Below, one piece after another: positions 17,002 through 24,787 of a stretch of 64,000 bases of DNA (positions within the stretch are counted from its first letter, which is position 1; the number at the start of each line of letters is the position of its first letter). The DNA is from an uncultured Eubacteriales bacterium (GTDB lineage Bacteria > Bacillota > Clostridia > Oscillospirales > Acutalibacteraceae), in contig OMWP01000009.1 of the NCBI GenBank assembly GCA_900314795.1, forward strand, positions 1 to 64,000, written 5' to 3'. The position numbers and the translations under genes were made by a program. The notes under the pieces were generated by a model. The model saw only the letters and a program-made list of their open reading frames with translations. It had not been told where the DNA came from and did not search any database.

Positions 17002-17897
17002 GGGGGATTGTGATAGGTAGGATTCATCTGCTCCGCGTTTAGGTGACATTATTCATTATTCAGTTTTCAGTTCATCATGCAAGCGGGAGATATCGGAAAG
17101 GTTGTGGGAGGAGCAAGCCCCTCCCCTACGGTAGACGTTGCATCGTTTGGTAACTCCTCACTCCTAACTCCTAACTAAAATCGCCGTACCCTATGGAGGA
17201 ATTGATCTGCTTCGCGTTTGGACGGCATGTATCGGATAGGTGTCGGGTCGTCGGGGGCGCCGACCCCTACAGTAAACATTTCAACGGATTTGTAGGGGAG
17301 CGGCTTGCTGCTCCCGCGGCAGGGGGTTGGATCATGAACCGCGTCGGGTGAGGGGATGTGCGTTTTGTAGGGTACGGCGCTTGTCGACGTACCGCGTAAC
17401 TGAAACGTGTGTTTTCTATCTCACTTTTTCGATTACAAAATCCTCCGTCATTCTCGGTACGTCATAAATGCCGTACCCTACGGAGAAATTGATTTGCTTC
17501 GCGTTTAGGTGACATTATTCATTATTCAGTTTTCAGTCTTCAGTTTTCAGTTTATCATGCAAGTAAGAGATATCGGAAAGGTTGCGGGAGGAGCATTCCT
17601 CGGCGGAGACGCCTTTCTCTCAGCGAGAACGGCAACCCTTTTGTCCGCTTTGCGGACATTTCCCCTAACAGGGGAATCTCCCACGTTTCATGTGCTTCGC
17701 ATTTGAACGACATTGGTCGGAAAGGTTTTCGGCGGGAGCAAGCCCCCGCCCTACGGTAGACGTTTCATATGCTTCGCATTTGAACGGCATTGGTCGGAAA
17801 GGTTGCGGGAGGAGCAAGCCCCTCCCCTACAACACACTGCAACGCCGCATACAAAAAAACCGCCGCAAAATGCGGCGGCTGAAACGAACCTATTGGG
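17002..17897. repeat. Long spacer of modular hairpin repeats (family A)
   Basis: About 850 bp made of units such as GTAGGGTACGGCGCTTG... and GGGAGCAAGCCCCTCCCCTAC. Flanks 'tttgtaggg' or 'ggaaaggtt' stay constant while hairpin stems differ. A TAACTCCTCACTCCTAACTC heptamer run lies near 17153. A minus-strand terminator for the small gene at 17898 is at 17852-17881 (GCCGCCGCATTTTGCGGCGG then T-run). Short open frames here are repeat artefacts. Confidence 0.7.
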
Positions 17898-18125
17898 TTA
17901 ATACTCGGTCGTAAGGGTATCGACCTGATACATTTCCTTGAACTTTTCCTCATCCTTCTTGTTGCGGATGAGCATGACCTCGGTAAACTGTCCGTCGATC
18001 TTGCTCTTGAAGCCCGCGACCTTCTCACCTGTGCAAATGGAGCAGCGGATCACCGCCTTTTGGGTCTTTGGATCATACGGCTCTACCGCAAAGCGAGAGG
18101 ACGATGGGTGCTTGAACCACTTCAT
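17898..18125 (-). CDS. Small conserved hypothetical protein
   Basis: A 75-residue protein, MKWFKHPSSSRFAVEPYDPK at the start, with one CSICTG cysteine pair, acidic and lysine-rich, without signal or membrane segment. I do not recognise a named family. It begins 5 bp after the YihY gene ends and so is translated from the same message. GAAGGAGTGATCGC precedes the ATG. A terminator follows. Confidence 0.65.
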   Translation of the reverse strand: MKWFKHPSSSRFAVEPYDPKTQKAVIRCSICTGEKVAGFKSKIDGQFTEVMLIRNKKDEEKFKEMYQVDTLTTEY

Positions 18126-18129
18126 GCGA

Positions 18130-19050
18130 TCACTCCTTCTCTGTTGATTCGGCTACCGTCTGCGTTTCTTCCTCTTTCTTCCGTTTGAACAGTCGGAAGG
18201 TGCTGAACTCATGTCGGTAGACAAAGTTGATCTGTACGCCATACAACAGCAGGTAGGTCAGAAAATACACCCAGATCATCACCATGAACACACCGGCTAA
18301 GCTGCCGTAGACCGAGCTCACCGCAAAATGGCGCAGGTAATAGACGACGCCGAAGGTGAGGATCTTCCACGCGATGACGGTGATCAGCATACCCGGGATT
18401 AGCGCGCGCATGGTGGTATAGGAGCGCTTGACCTTATTGCGCAAAAACAGCTTGAGCGCCCAGGTCATCAACAGCACCTGCAAAACCGTTAATAATAATT
18501 GCAGCAGCACGTGCGTCAGCCAGTGGATCTGCTCTCCGTCGCCAATCAGATGATTGATCGAGGACGCTAAGAAGATGTTCGCCAAAACAACGCTCAATCC
18601 GACGAACAGGATCAGAAGCATCACGATGGTATAGCCCATCGCGTAGATACGCCGCAGCAGCCAGAACTTGTTGTTCGGGATACGGTAGATGCGCAGGATC
18701 CCGTCTGTGATACAGTACATGCCCTTGCCGGCTGACCACAGCATGATGATCGCCGTGATGATTGCGGTGCCGGAGGTCGCCTTGTGGACGGAATCGACGA
18801 TGTAATTGACCAGCTTATCAAAATAAGGGAGCGTACCCTGTACCGGGATCGCAGAAAAATCCTCCGCCTTGAGATCCTTGCCGGTCAACAATGAGATCAT
18901 CGAGAACACGAACAGGATCAGCGGGATCGCGGATAACAAAAGAAAGAACGCGGATTGCCCCGCCAGCGCAGGGATGTTGTCGCGGTAGCTCTTGTCGAGG
19001 ATATATTTGATCTGCGCAAACAGACTATGCTTTTTGGTTTCTTTCTTCAT
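18130..19050 (-). CDS. YihY/BrkB-family membrane protein
   Basis: A 306-residue inner-membrane protein with six hydrophobic helices. The conserved start ALAGQSAFFLLLSAIPLILF and the late motif YGSLAGVFMVMIWVYFLTYL define the YihY family (often misnamed RNase BN). Its biochemical role is unsettled, and transport or envelope roles have been proposed. The C-terminal tail is charged (RKKEEETQTVAEST). It is first in a two-gene unit with the 75-residue protein. Confidence 0.88.
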   Translation of the reverse strand: MKKETKKHSLFAQIKYILDKSYRDNIPALAGQSAFFLLLSAIPLILFVFSMISLLTGKDLKAEDFSAIPVQGTLPYFDKLVNYIVDSVHKATSGTAIITAIIMLWSAGKGMYCITDGILRIYRIPNNKFWLLRRIYAMGYTIVMLLILFVGLSVVLANIFLASSINHLIGDGEQIHWLTHVLLQLLLTVLQVLLMTWALKLFLRNKVKRSYTTMRALIPGMLITVIAWKILTFGVVYYLRHFAVSSVYGSLAGVFMVMIWVYFLTYLLLYGVQINFVYRHEFSTFRLFKRKKEEETQTVAESTEKE

Positions 19051-19084
19051 ATCTAAATTATAAATATTGCTATGTAACAGTAAT

Positions 19085-19125
19085 CATTTATAAGGGCTTT
19101 CTATACATTATCTGAAAGCCCTTTT
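19085..19125. terminator. Bidirectional hairpin at the end of the TAC operon
   Basis: AAGGGCTTTC ... GAAAGCCCTT with A/T tails on both sides. The stem includes the chaperone gene's last codons, so on the minus strand it ends the operon. Confidence 0.75.
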
Positions 19126-19538
19126 TGTGCTTTTGGTGATTCTGCAACAGCTTCCTCCAGCAGTGCTTCGACATTAATCAGCGGCAACTGAATCGGCTCC
19201 AGTCCGGGTTGAGTCGTCACTAATGATGCCTGACTGCGTATATAGGGAAACATAATTGCCAGGGTATTGATCTCAATCAAATGTTTAGTATTCTTATCCG
19301 TCATGTCGATTTGATTCAATTTGAATTCAGCAACAGTCTCCATCTCCAAGACAATAGAGTCCCCCTTGTTGCGGAAAACTGTATCAACGGTTACGCAAAT
19401 CTGCGTTTTGTCAGGGTTCAGTGCATAACCTATCTGAATATTCTTTAAAATAACTTTATGATGCTTTTGTCTTTTTTGTTTGAAGTCTACTTTAGTGAAA
19501 TAGAAATCGATCAATTGTAAACTGCTTTCGTTTTTCAT
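19101..19538 (-). CDS. SecB-like chaperone of a toxin-antitoxin-chaperone (TAC) system
   Basis: A 145-residue protein matching the SecB fold. The middle strands include IQIGYALNPDKTQICVTV, and the C-terminal signature IMFPYIRSQASLVTTQ (96-110) then PIQLPLINVEALLEE (115-129) parallels SecB's FPYAR...PVNF segment. Gram-positive bacteria normally lack export SecB. Solitary SecB-like proteins next to HigBA-type genes act in TAC systems, where the chaperone folds the antitoxin and protects it from proteases. It starts 12 bp after the antitoxin gene, with AGGAGG in the gap. It is third in the operon, as in the M. tuberculosis TAC. Confidence 0.82.
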   Translation of the reverse strand: MKNESSLQLIDFYFTKVDFKQKRQKHHKVILKNIQIGYALNPDKTQICVTVDTVFRNKGDSIVLEMETVAEFKLNQIDMTDKNTKHLIEINTLAIMFPYIRSQASLVTTQPGLEPIQLPLINVEALLEEAVAESPKAQKGLSDNV

Positions 19539-19550
19539 ATTTCCTCCTGT

Positions 19551-19985
19551 TTAAACCATCGCTGCAACATACGGTAAAACCGAAAACGGGTTTTTATTAT
19601 CAGAAACATTAATTTTTAGTTTTTCACCGGAGATATCCGACACAACTTGCGCATCTACATCAAGACTTTTTACCGTAAGCGACTGATACTCTGTCTGAGG
19701 GAGTTTTTCCGGGACAATGGTTTCTACACGATAGCGCTCTCTGAGAAGCTCCGGATTACTATCAAACAACTGTAACAACACTGCGCTGCTACCGCTGACA
19801 CGATTGACGCCCTGTTCCCATTTTTCTATCGTCTTCTTTTTGACGCCCATGATATTTGCCAGAGCTGCCTGTGTTAAGTGATTCTTTTTTCTGAACTGCT
19901 TCACAAAGACACTGTCGATCTCAGGTTCATACAGGGTCACTTCTACCCGTTTAGATTCCTTCAATATCTTCTGAACATCAATCAT
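19551..19985 (-). CDS. HigA-like HTH antitoxin with chaperone-addiction-type C-terminal tail
   Basis: A 144-residue protein. Residues 28-80 form an XRE-type HTH (KKNHLTQAALANIMGVKKKT, then IEKWEQGVN) as in HigA/MqsA antitoxins. Residues 85-144 are an extra extension ending NPFSVLPYVAAMV, hydrophobic and without known fold. In TAC systems such a tail (ChAD) makes the antitoxin depend on its SecB-like chaperone. It lies between toxin and chaperone and probably represses the operon through the dyad at 20486-20498. The ChAD role is inferred from position and context. Confidence 0.82.
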   Translation of the reverse strand: MIDVQKILKESKRVEVTLYEPEIDSVFVKQFRKKNHLTQAALANIMGVKKKTIEKWEQGVNRVSGSSAVLLQLFDSNPELLRERYRVETIVPEKLPQTEYQSLTVKSLDVDAQVVSDISGEKLKINVSDNKNPFSVLPYVAAMV

Positions 19986-20017
19986 AATTTTATCCTTTCT
20001 AATACTAAGACTTGTAA

Positions 20018-20458
20018 TTAGCCTTTGTTAAGTGATGATGAATATTCATCCACTAAGTGAGTTAAACTGCCCTTTCCTTTTGCTCGAAGAATTCTCTTTA
20101 ATTCCCGATCTACTTGTTTACTGTGTTTATATATATGAAGAATAAAACCGACATTATTCACATAGTCTACCAAAACGATACATCGGTAGCCGCCGGACTT
20201 TCCCCCATTCTGATTCAGGGTGATTGTTCGTATCTTTGCCGAAGCAGCCTTCCGATCATTTGACCAGTGTAGCGCTGCTGTTATCGGTTTTCTCTCAATA
20301 CCCTGCATGATCTCATCAGCTATTTCATTTGACAACTCTACCAGTTTATCATCAGAAAAAACCTTGACATCTTTTTTATAGTTAAAAGGTGATTTCTTCC
20401 ATATTTCTTCATAATCATAAGGGTCATAATACACACTAAACTGTGTCGATTTACTCAA
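20018..20458 (-). CDS. RelE/HigB-like toxin of the TAC system
   Basis: A 146-residue basic protein, first in the operon. The C-terminal half SGGYRCIVLVDYVNNVGFIL, followed by HIYKHSKQ, resembles the central strands of RelE/HigB mRNA interferases. The first 60 residues are an added alpha-helical part (DDKLVELSNEIADEIMQGIE) not seen in short HigB. Such toxins cleave mRNA on the ribosome. The start is TTG 20458 with GGAG 8 bases upstream. The ATG at 20463 opens only a 3-codon frame. The toxin call rests on neighbours as much as on sequence. Confidence 0.68.
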   Translation of the reverse strand: MSKSTQFSVYYDPYDYEEIWKKSPFNYKKDVKVFSDDKLVELSNEIADEIMQGIERKPITAALHWSNDRKAASAKIRTITLNQNGGKSGGYRCIVLVDYVNNVGFILHIYKHSKQVDRELKRILRAKGKGSLTHLVDEYSSSLNKG

Positions 20459-20485
20459 CCATAAACTCCACCCCTCATATAAAGT

Positions 20486-20535
20486 CCTATTAAATAGGGT
20501 AAAGATAGTATATCACAAAAGTTTATTCTTGTAAA
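20486..20535 (-). promoter_or_regulatory. TAC operon promoter and operator
   Basis: -35 TTTACA (20535-20530), exact 17-bp spacer, -10 TATACT (20512-20507). The near-perfect dyad CCTATTAAATAGG at 20486-20498 sits just after the likely start of transcription, a fitting site for repression by the HTH antitoxin. Confidence 0.72.
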
Positions 20536-20727
20536 TACTTTTCGGAAAATAAAACGGTGTCTCTAAATACAATTCACTCAATTTAGAATATATGTTCTAT
20601 ATTAATTTTACTCTTCTTTTCCTTTTTTGTCAACCTGATCTCATCAATCCTTCTGTTATTCCAAACACTGTGCAGACAGTGAATGGAGCAAAGTGTTCTT
20701 ATTATCCAAGCTCGATATTATTGAGAC

Positions 20728-20756
20728 TTGATAAACACCGAGAGCGGTGGTATAAT
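20728..20756 (+). promoter_or_regulatory. Promoter of the zinc-ribbon gene
   Basis: -35 TTGATA, 17-bp spacer, -10 TATAAT. A small dyad CACCGAGAGCGGTG (20736-20749) fills the spacer and could bind a regulator. Confidence 0.65.
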
Positions 20757-20789
20757 CATAATCAGAAAAATGTTGACAGAGGTGACGCT

Positions 20790-21554
20790 ATGTACATCAA
20801 AACAGTATGCCCTCAATGCGGCGCAATGGACGACATGGATGACGCCCGCGAGTTCCAGTTTTGCCGTTACTGCGGTACGCAGGTGAACATCCGATCCGCC
20901 GCATGTGCGGGACAGGCGGTCAGTACCGGAGCCAACACGGATCAAAGCGGCGAGCGACCGAATCTGACCATCCAGTATTACTCGATCAATCCCGGTGTGA
21001 CCATGATCGTGCGCTTCTTATTCTCCGGACAGGTACAGTACTTTGTCAGCGGACAGAGCTTTTCGTTCCGCCTGCCCTACGGCACTCACAGGCTCACCCT
21101 GCAGATCGGCAGAAGAAACTATGCACGCGATATCTTCCTGCCCGATAATAACGGCGCGGTGACCATCTACGCTTCATGGAACGGCAGAGCGCATATCGAG
21201 ATCAGCAATCCGCCGTATATCCCGCCCGCACAGGTACAGCAGGTCGTTTATGTTCCCGTACAGACGCCGCCCAACATGGCAGTCCCCGCACCTTCTCAGG
21301 CGCCCGCGCCCTCTCCCGAACCGACCCCGGTAAACGGAAAGGTTTGTCCGGGCTGCGGCAAAATCAACGAGTCGAATTATACCTTCTGCGCCGTATGCGG
21401 CACTCGACTGGACGCACCAAAAGAGGAAAAGCCGGAAGGCTCCGCTGCTGCACAGGAGGAGAAAAAGGAACGCATCTGTCAGGAGTGCGGCAGAACACTG
21501 CATGATGACGAGGCTTTCTGCCCCGGCTGCGGCGCAAAAATATCAAAAGATTAG
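20790..21554 (+). CDS. Triple zinc-ribbon protein
   Basis: A 254-residue protein with three CxxC-CxxC zinc ribbons: CPQCGAM ... FCRYCG at 8-32, CPGCGK ... FCAVCG near 190-210, and CQECGR ... FCPGCG at the C-terminus. Between them lies a beta-rich domain (TIQYYSINPGVTMIVRFLFS) and a Pro-rich linker (PAPSQAPAPSPEPTPVN). Proteins of this plan are common in Clostridia, with unknown function. GAGGTGACGCT before ATG 20790 fixes the start. The next gene begins 9 bp downstream, so it is an operon. Confidence 0.82.
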   Translation: MYIKTVCPQCGAMDDMDDAREFQFCRYCGTQVNIRSAACAGQAVSTGANTDQSGERPNLTIQYYSINPGVTMIVRFLFSGQVQYFVSGQSFSFRLPYGTHRLTLQIGRRNYARDIFLPDNNGAVTIYASWNGRAHIEISNPPYIPPAQVQQVVYVPVQTPPNMAVPAPSQAPAPSPEPTPVNGKVCPGCGKINESNYTFCAVCGTRLDAPKEEKPEGSAAAQEEKKERICQECGRTLHDDEAFCPGCGAKISKD

Positions 21555-21563
21555 GCGATCCCC

Positions 21564-22211
21564 ATGAAAAAGACAATTTCCCTTCTTTTATCCGCGATCA
21601 TCCTATGCACGCTCTTTTTGAGCGCCTGCGACCGATTCGGCAACGGTAAAAAGGCTGAACCGACCGTTGCGCCGACTGCGGCTGTGACCGAGGCGCAGAC
21701 TACCGCGCCCACAAAGGCGCCCGCCGCACCGACGCAGGCTCCTACGCAAGCGCCCCCTACCGACCCGCCTGCGCCGACCGATCCCCCGGGTCCCTCTGCG
21801 ACTTACACCGCGATCCGTAACTGCCTTGCCGACAACGCCGATGCTAACGGCTATACCATCGCGCGTATCATCGGCTCAGATAATGACCAGCTCATCCTTT
21901 CTTTCGGTGTATCCGAAGCAGAGAAAGTATATGAGGTCTACACCATCCTTAATAACGGCATTGAGTTCCAAGGCAAACTGAGCGCGTCGCATACCATCCC
22001 CTATATCGACAGAGATACAGGCACTTTCGGGTGTTTTTCGGGTCATATGAGCGCTTACGCCTACGGCCCCGCTACGCTTGTCGGGGGACTGCATATCGAC
22101 GTGCAGGAAAGCGGCACTATCGAACCGGGTGAACAGTACCCCGAGGTGCCCGGCAGCAAGATCGAATTTGATGCGATCAATGACTTATCGCCTATCGATC
22201 CATATTATTGA
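21564..22211 (+). CDS. Thr/Pro-rich lipoprotein
   Basis: A 215-residue predicted lipoprotein: the signal peptide MKKTISLLLSAIILCTLF ends in the lipobox LSAC (Cys22). A PTxAPT-type spacer follows (TQAPTQAPPTDPPAPTDPP), then a globular domain of about 120 residues (YTAIRNCLADNADANGYTIA) that I do not recognise. It should be membrane-anchored outside the cell. It is co-transcribed with the zinc-ribbon protein, and a terminator follows at 22226-22262. Confidence 0.8.
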   Translation: MKKTISLLLSAIILCTLFLSACDRFGNGKKAEPTVAPTAAVTEAQTTAPTKAPAAPTQAPTQAPPTDPPAPTDPPGPSATYTAIRNCLADNADANGYTIARIIGSDNDQLILSFGVSEAEKVYEVYTILNNGIEFQGKLSASHTIPYIDRDTGTFGCFSGHMSAYAYGPATLVGGLHIDVQESGTIEPGEQYPEVPGSKIEFDAINDLSPIDPYY

Positions 22212-22225
22212 TCCGATCACACTCA

Positions 22226-22262
22226 CACAAGGACAGCTCGATCGAAGAGTTGTCCTTGTTTT
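22226..22262 (+). terminator. Terminator of the zinc-ribbon/lipoprotein operon
   Basis: ACAAGGACAGCTC ... GAGTTGTCCTTGT with a following TTTTTT. Confidence 0.85.
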
Positions 22263-22366
22263 TTGCAGTTATTTTAAAATTTTTTCATTTTGTCCCGCAT
22301 CGTGTCCGTATCTTGTCACAGTCGATATGGTATGCTATAGCCACAGTAAACAAAGGAGCGAGAAAA

Positions 22367-22810
22367 ATGAAAAAGGAAACCATGATCGACATCAACAACA
22401 TGACAGAAACCGATATCAAGAAACCAACCACGATCCCGAAAAAGAAGAAAAAGATGAACATCAAGGTTTTGGCAACGGTTCTGATCGTTGCGGCGGTAGC
22501 CGCTACCGGTACGATGGCGATATGCGCCTGCAATCAAAATCTTGCCAACGAGGCAAATAAAGCGTCGATCTCAGCGACTGTCAACAGAATCAGCCGCAGC
22601 GCGAACAAGAAGTCGGCTCCCGCATCACAGAGCGCGACCGCTCAGCCAAAGCCCACCGTCAAGCAGGCAGAGGCAAAAAAGCCGACCCAAAAACCGACGC
22701 AGAAGCCTACACAGGCGCCGACACAAAAGCCTACGACTGCACCCACTCAGGCTCCGACACAGGCGCCCACTCAAGCGCCCGTCTTTCAAGCGCGATCCGC
22801 TAACGTATAG
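22367..22810 (+). CDS. Membrane-anchored Pro/Thr-repeat surface protein
   Basis: A 147-residue protein: a lysine-rich cytoplasmic start (PTTIPKKKKKMNIKV), one membrane helix (VLATVLIVAAVAATGTMAI), then an outward tail with repeats of PTQKPTQ/APTQAPT. No catalytic domain is present. It resembles the stalk of a surface protein and shares its repeat style with the preceding lipoprotein. AAAGGAGCG before ATG 22367 chooses the start, and the longer frame from 22208 overlaps a terminator. Confidence 0.7.
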   Translation: MKKETMIDINNMTETDIKKPTTIPKKKKKMNIKVLATVLIVAAVAATGTMAICACNQNLANEANKASISATVNRISRSANKKSAPASQSATAQPKPTVKQAEAKKPTQKPTQKPTQAPTQKPTTAPTQAPTQAPTQAPVFQARSANV

Positions 22811-22895
22811 CAGATCACCTTACAGAAACTTTACCGGACACTGTTCCGTTTACTATAGAGAATAACTCCTTCATTCCAAAATAACATCCCCCTCC

Positions 22896-22935
22896 ATCGC
22901 CCGCTGTTGCTATTGTGACAGCGGGCGATCCCTTT
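22896..22935 (+). terminator. Terminator after the Pro/Thr-repeat protein
   Basis: ATCGCCCGCTGT ... ACAGCGGGCGAT followed by CCCTTT. Confidence 0.8.
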
Positions 22936-23044
22936 CACAGATTAGGGTCATAATAGAATTTTTCACATATCATTCACAAATTCATCAAACTTTCGACATA
23001 TCTGTGTATTATTATATAATCACAGTCAAGGACAGACTGATAAT

Positions 23045-23129
23045 TCCTTATTTTCATGAGAATTCCTTTTTTGCATTAAACTCCTTTTTATGCATGACAA
23101 CTCCTTTTTTCAACAACTCCTTTTTGACA
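23045..23129 (-). other. Array of four ribosome-site-like repeats
   Basis: On the minus strand the motif AAAAAGGAGTT (or close) occurs four times in about 75 bp, after the terminator of the C_GCAxxG_C_C gene. One copy precedes ATGCATAAAAAGGAG, opening a 13-codon frame (MHKKEFNAKKEFS). The function is unknown. Confidence 0.4.
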
Positions 23130-23158
23130 AAAGACCGCTCGATGATCGAGCGGTCTTT
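23130..23158 (-). terminator. Terminator of the C_GCAxxG_C_C gene
   Basis: AAAGACCGCTCGATGATCGAG... hairpin with T/A runs on both sides, directly after the stop codon. Confidence 0.85.
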
Positions 23159-23159
23159 G

Positions 23160-23609
23160 TCATTGATGAAGCGATAGCATATCATCCAGTATTTCCGCGG
23201 CACAGCGGCACAGTGCGGGACAGGGGCGCTTTTTATAATATGCTTCCGTTCGCTGTTCGGGATCGCTGCCCTCGACGGTCTGTACGCCGCTAAGCAGGTC
23301 ACGACAGATGATCGAGCCGTTCTTTTCCCTAAAACGTCGCGCGAACTCCTGCACGCGGTGATAATGCGCCTTTTTGCCCTCGTGATCATCGGGATCGGCA
23401 TAGCCCTTGACCAGTCCGAGTACCATCGCAGCCCCCGATACCGTGCCGCAAAGCTCGCGCATCCTGCCCAAGCCGCCGCCGAAGGAGGATGACAGCATGG
23501 CGGCAGTGCGGTCATCGAGTCCCGTTATATCGCCGAAAGCGAGCAGCACGCTCTGGGCGCAGTTATAGCCGAGGCGAAAATTCTGTTCCGCCTTTTCTCC
23601 GTGTGTCAT
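23160..23609 (-). CDS. C_GCAxxG_C_C family redox protein
   Basis: A 149-residue protein with the family's cysteines: GYNCAQSVLLAFGD near the N-terminus, SFGGGLGRMRELCGTVSGA in the middle, then IICRDLL and CPALCRCAAEI at the C-terminus. The family (DV_1555-like) is thought to bind a cofactor or metal and occurs next to redox enzymes, but no reaction is established. It lies 23 bp after the TetR gene and is probably controlled with it. Confidence 0.88.
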   Translation of the reverse strand: MTHGEKAEQNFRLGYNCAQSVLLAFGDITGLDDRTAAMLSSSFGGGLGRMRELCGTVSGAAMVLGLVKGYADPDDHEGKKAHYHRVQEFARRFREKNGSIICRDLLSGVQTVEGSDPEQRTEAYYKKRPCPALCRCAAEILDDMLSLHQ

Positions 23610-23632
23610 ACAAATTCCATCCTTTGCACCGA

Positions 23633-24214
23633 TCAGCCTTTGAGCAGTGCTTTCATATATGCCTGTGTGCTCCTGTCAAGCCCCTTCAAGATATCGACGA
23701 CAAATGCTTGCGGCTCTGCAAAATCGCTTGTCACCCATCCCCCGATGACCGCTAAGGTTCCGTTGGAATGATAACGGATCACGCTGTCGATCCTGCTGTC
23801 ATTCATTGCAACATCAAAGCTCTCCGACCAGAGCATGCGGTTGAGCCCCTCGACCATATTCTGCACCTTCCAATATAATGCAGTCGGGCTGTGAGGGCTG
23901 AAGATCATCTTGAAATATGTCGGGTTCTTCCGGATATAATCGCACACCACGCCATAGACCTCAAAGGTCGGGTTCACGCCGTACTCCGTGATCATGATCC
24001 CCAACTCACTGAGGATCATCTTCTCGAGCTGATCATATGCGTCATAGATATCCATAAAGTGCTTATATAAGGTGACGCGGTGGATATCCGCCTTGTCCGC
24101 CAGCTCCTGCACGGTGATGTGTCGCAGTTCCTTTTTGGTCATCAGCTCGGCGAGCGCCTCAAACACTGCCTTGCGGGTTCGCATGGTTCTGCGGTCGAGC
24201 CTTTTTTCTTCCAT
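23633..24214 (-). CDS. TetR/AcrR-family regulator
   Basis: A 193-residue regulator: the N-terminal HTH reads LADKADIHRVTLYKHFMDIY, and the C-terminal ligand domain contains IRKNPTYFKMIFSPHSP and GWVTSDFAEPQAFVV, like the TetR_C_7/DhaS-type subgroup. ATG 24214 (MEEKRLDRRT) has AAGGAAG 8 bases upstream and is preferred to the GTG three codons earlier. It is first in a two-gene unit with the C_GCAxxG_C_C protein. Confidence 0.87.
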   Translation of the reverse strand: MEEKRLDRRTMRTRKAVFEALAELMTKKELRHITVQELADKADIHRVTLYKHFMDIYDAYDQLEKMILSELGIMITEYGVNPTFEVYGVVCDYIRKNPTYFKMIFSPHSPTALYWKVQNMVEGLNRMLWSESFDVAMNDSRIDSVIRYHSNGTLAVIGGWVTSDFAEPQAFVVDILKGLDRSTQAYMKALLKG

Positions 24215-24386
24215 CCGTATCACTTCCTTTTTGTTATGCTCACATCATAGCACAACGGTTTTGCGTTTGCAAGTAGCAGACGATTTTGCTTGTGTTTTAT
24301 CGCTTTGGCTACAGATCTCCCCATGAGTGTAGTTTAGGCTACAAAACAGGGGTCATTTGCATATAGTCAAAGCGGCTTTGTCATGG

Positions 24387-24485
24387 TATACTGTCAATGT
24401 AATCAATCATCACTTCACTAACAACTCCTCAGTTTTGAATAACAAGTGGGAAAATGCCCTGTCGATCTTCGGCAGGGCATTTTGG
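24387..24485 (+). ncRNA. Candidate small RNA (promoter to terminator, no gene)
   Basis: A -10 TATACT (24387-24392) with a weak -35 (TAGTCA) 17 bp upstream is followed about 60 bp later by a strong hairpin AAAATGCCCTG ... CAGGGCATTTT (24451-24483) with a T-run. The roughly 85-nt transcript has no open frame and holds ACAACTCCTCAG, complementary to ribosome sites. Promoter plus terminator without a gene suggests an sRNA; this is inference. Confidence 0.4.
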
Positions 24486-24539
24486 TATATTCGCGGAGTT
24501 GCGTTATTCCTCTTGTACTCTGTTGAGATCCAAAAATAT

Positions 24540-24787
24540 TTCAACCCTCAGTCAGCTTTGCTGACAGCTCCCTTAGGAAAGGGAGCCTAAAAACCGGCAT
24601 TAATGTTTGATCAAGCAGCGATACCATCACATACAAAAACAGCCCCGGTTTCCCGAGGCTGTCAAAGTCATCATCGGTTGTTGAGATTATGACGGGAAAA
24701 TCGGTTGAGATTGCCGCGTCGTCAGCTCAGCGCTGACTCCTCGCAATGGCAAATGATATACTTCCCCTCTCAATGACCATTTAAAGA
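24540..24787. repeat. Repeat-rich spacer with terminator
   Basis: Holds a 'ccctcagtcagctttgctgacagctccctt' type repeat at 24543-24590, the terminator of the GGGtGRT gene (24634-24662, CAGCCTCGGGAAACCGGGGCTG then T-run on the minus strand) and a 'ggttgagattgccgcg ... ctcctcgcaatg' repeat at 24690-24750. Confidence 0.6.

Noticed and set aside
17509..17914. Small frames in the repeat-rich spacer
   Set aside because: They are translations of hairpin repeats (GASPRPT-like peptides) without ribosome sites.
20592..20789. Longer N-terminus of the zinc-ribbon protein from 20592
   Set aside because: It would run through the promoter; ATG 20790 has a proper ribosome site and begins the first zinc ribbon.
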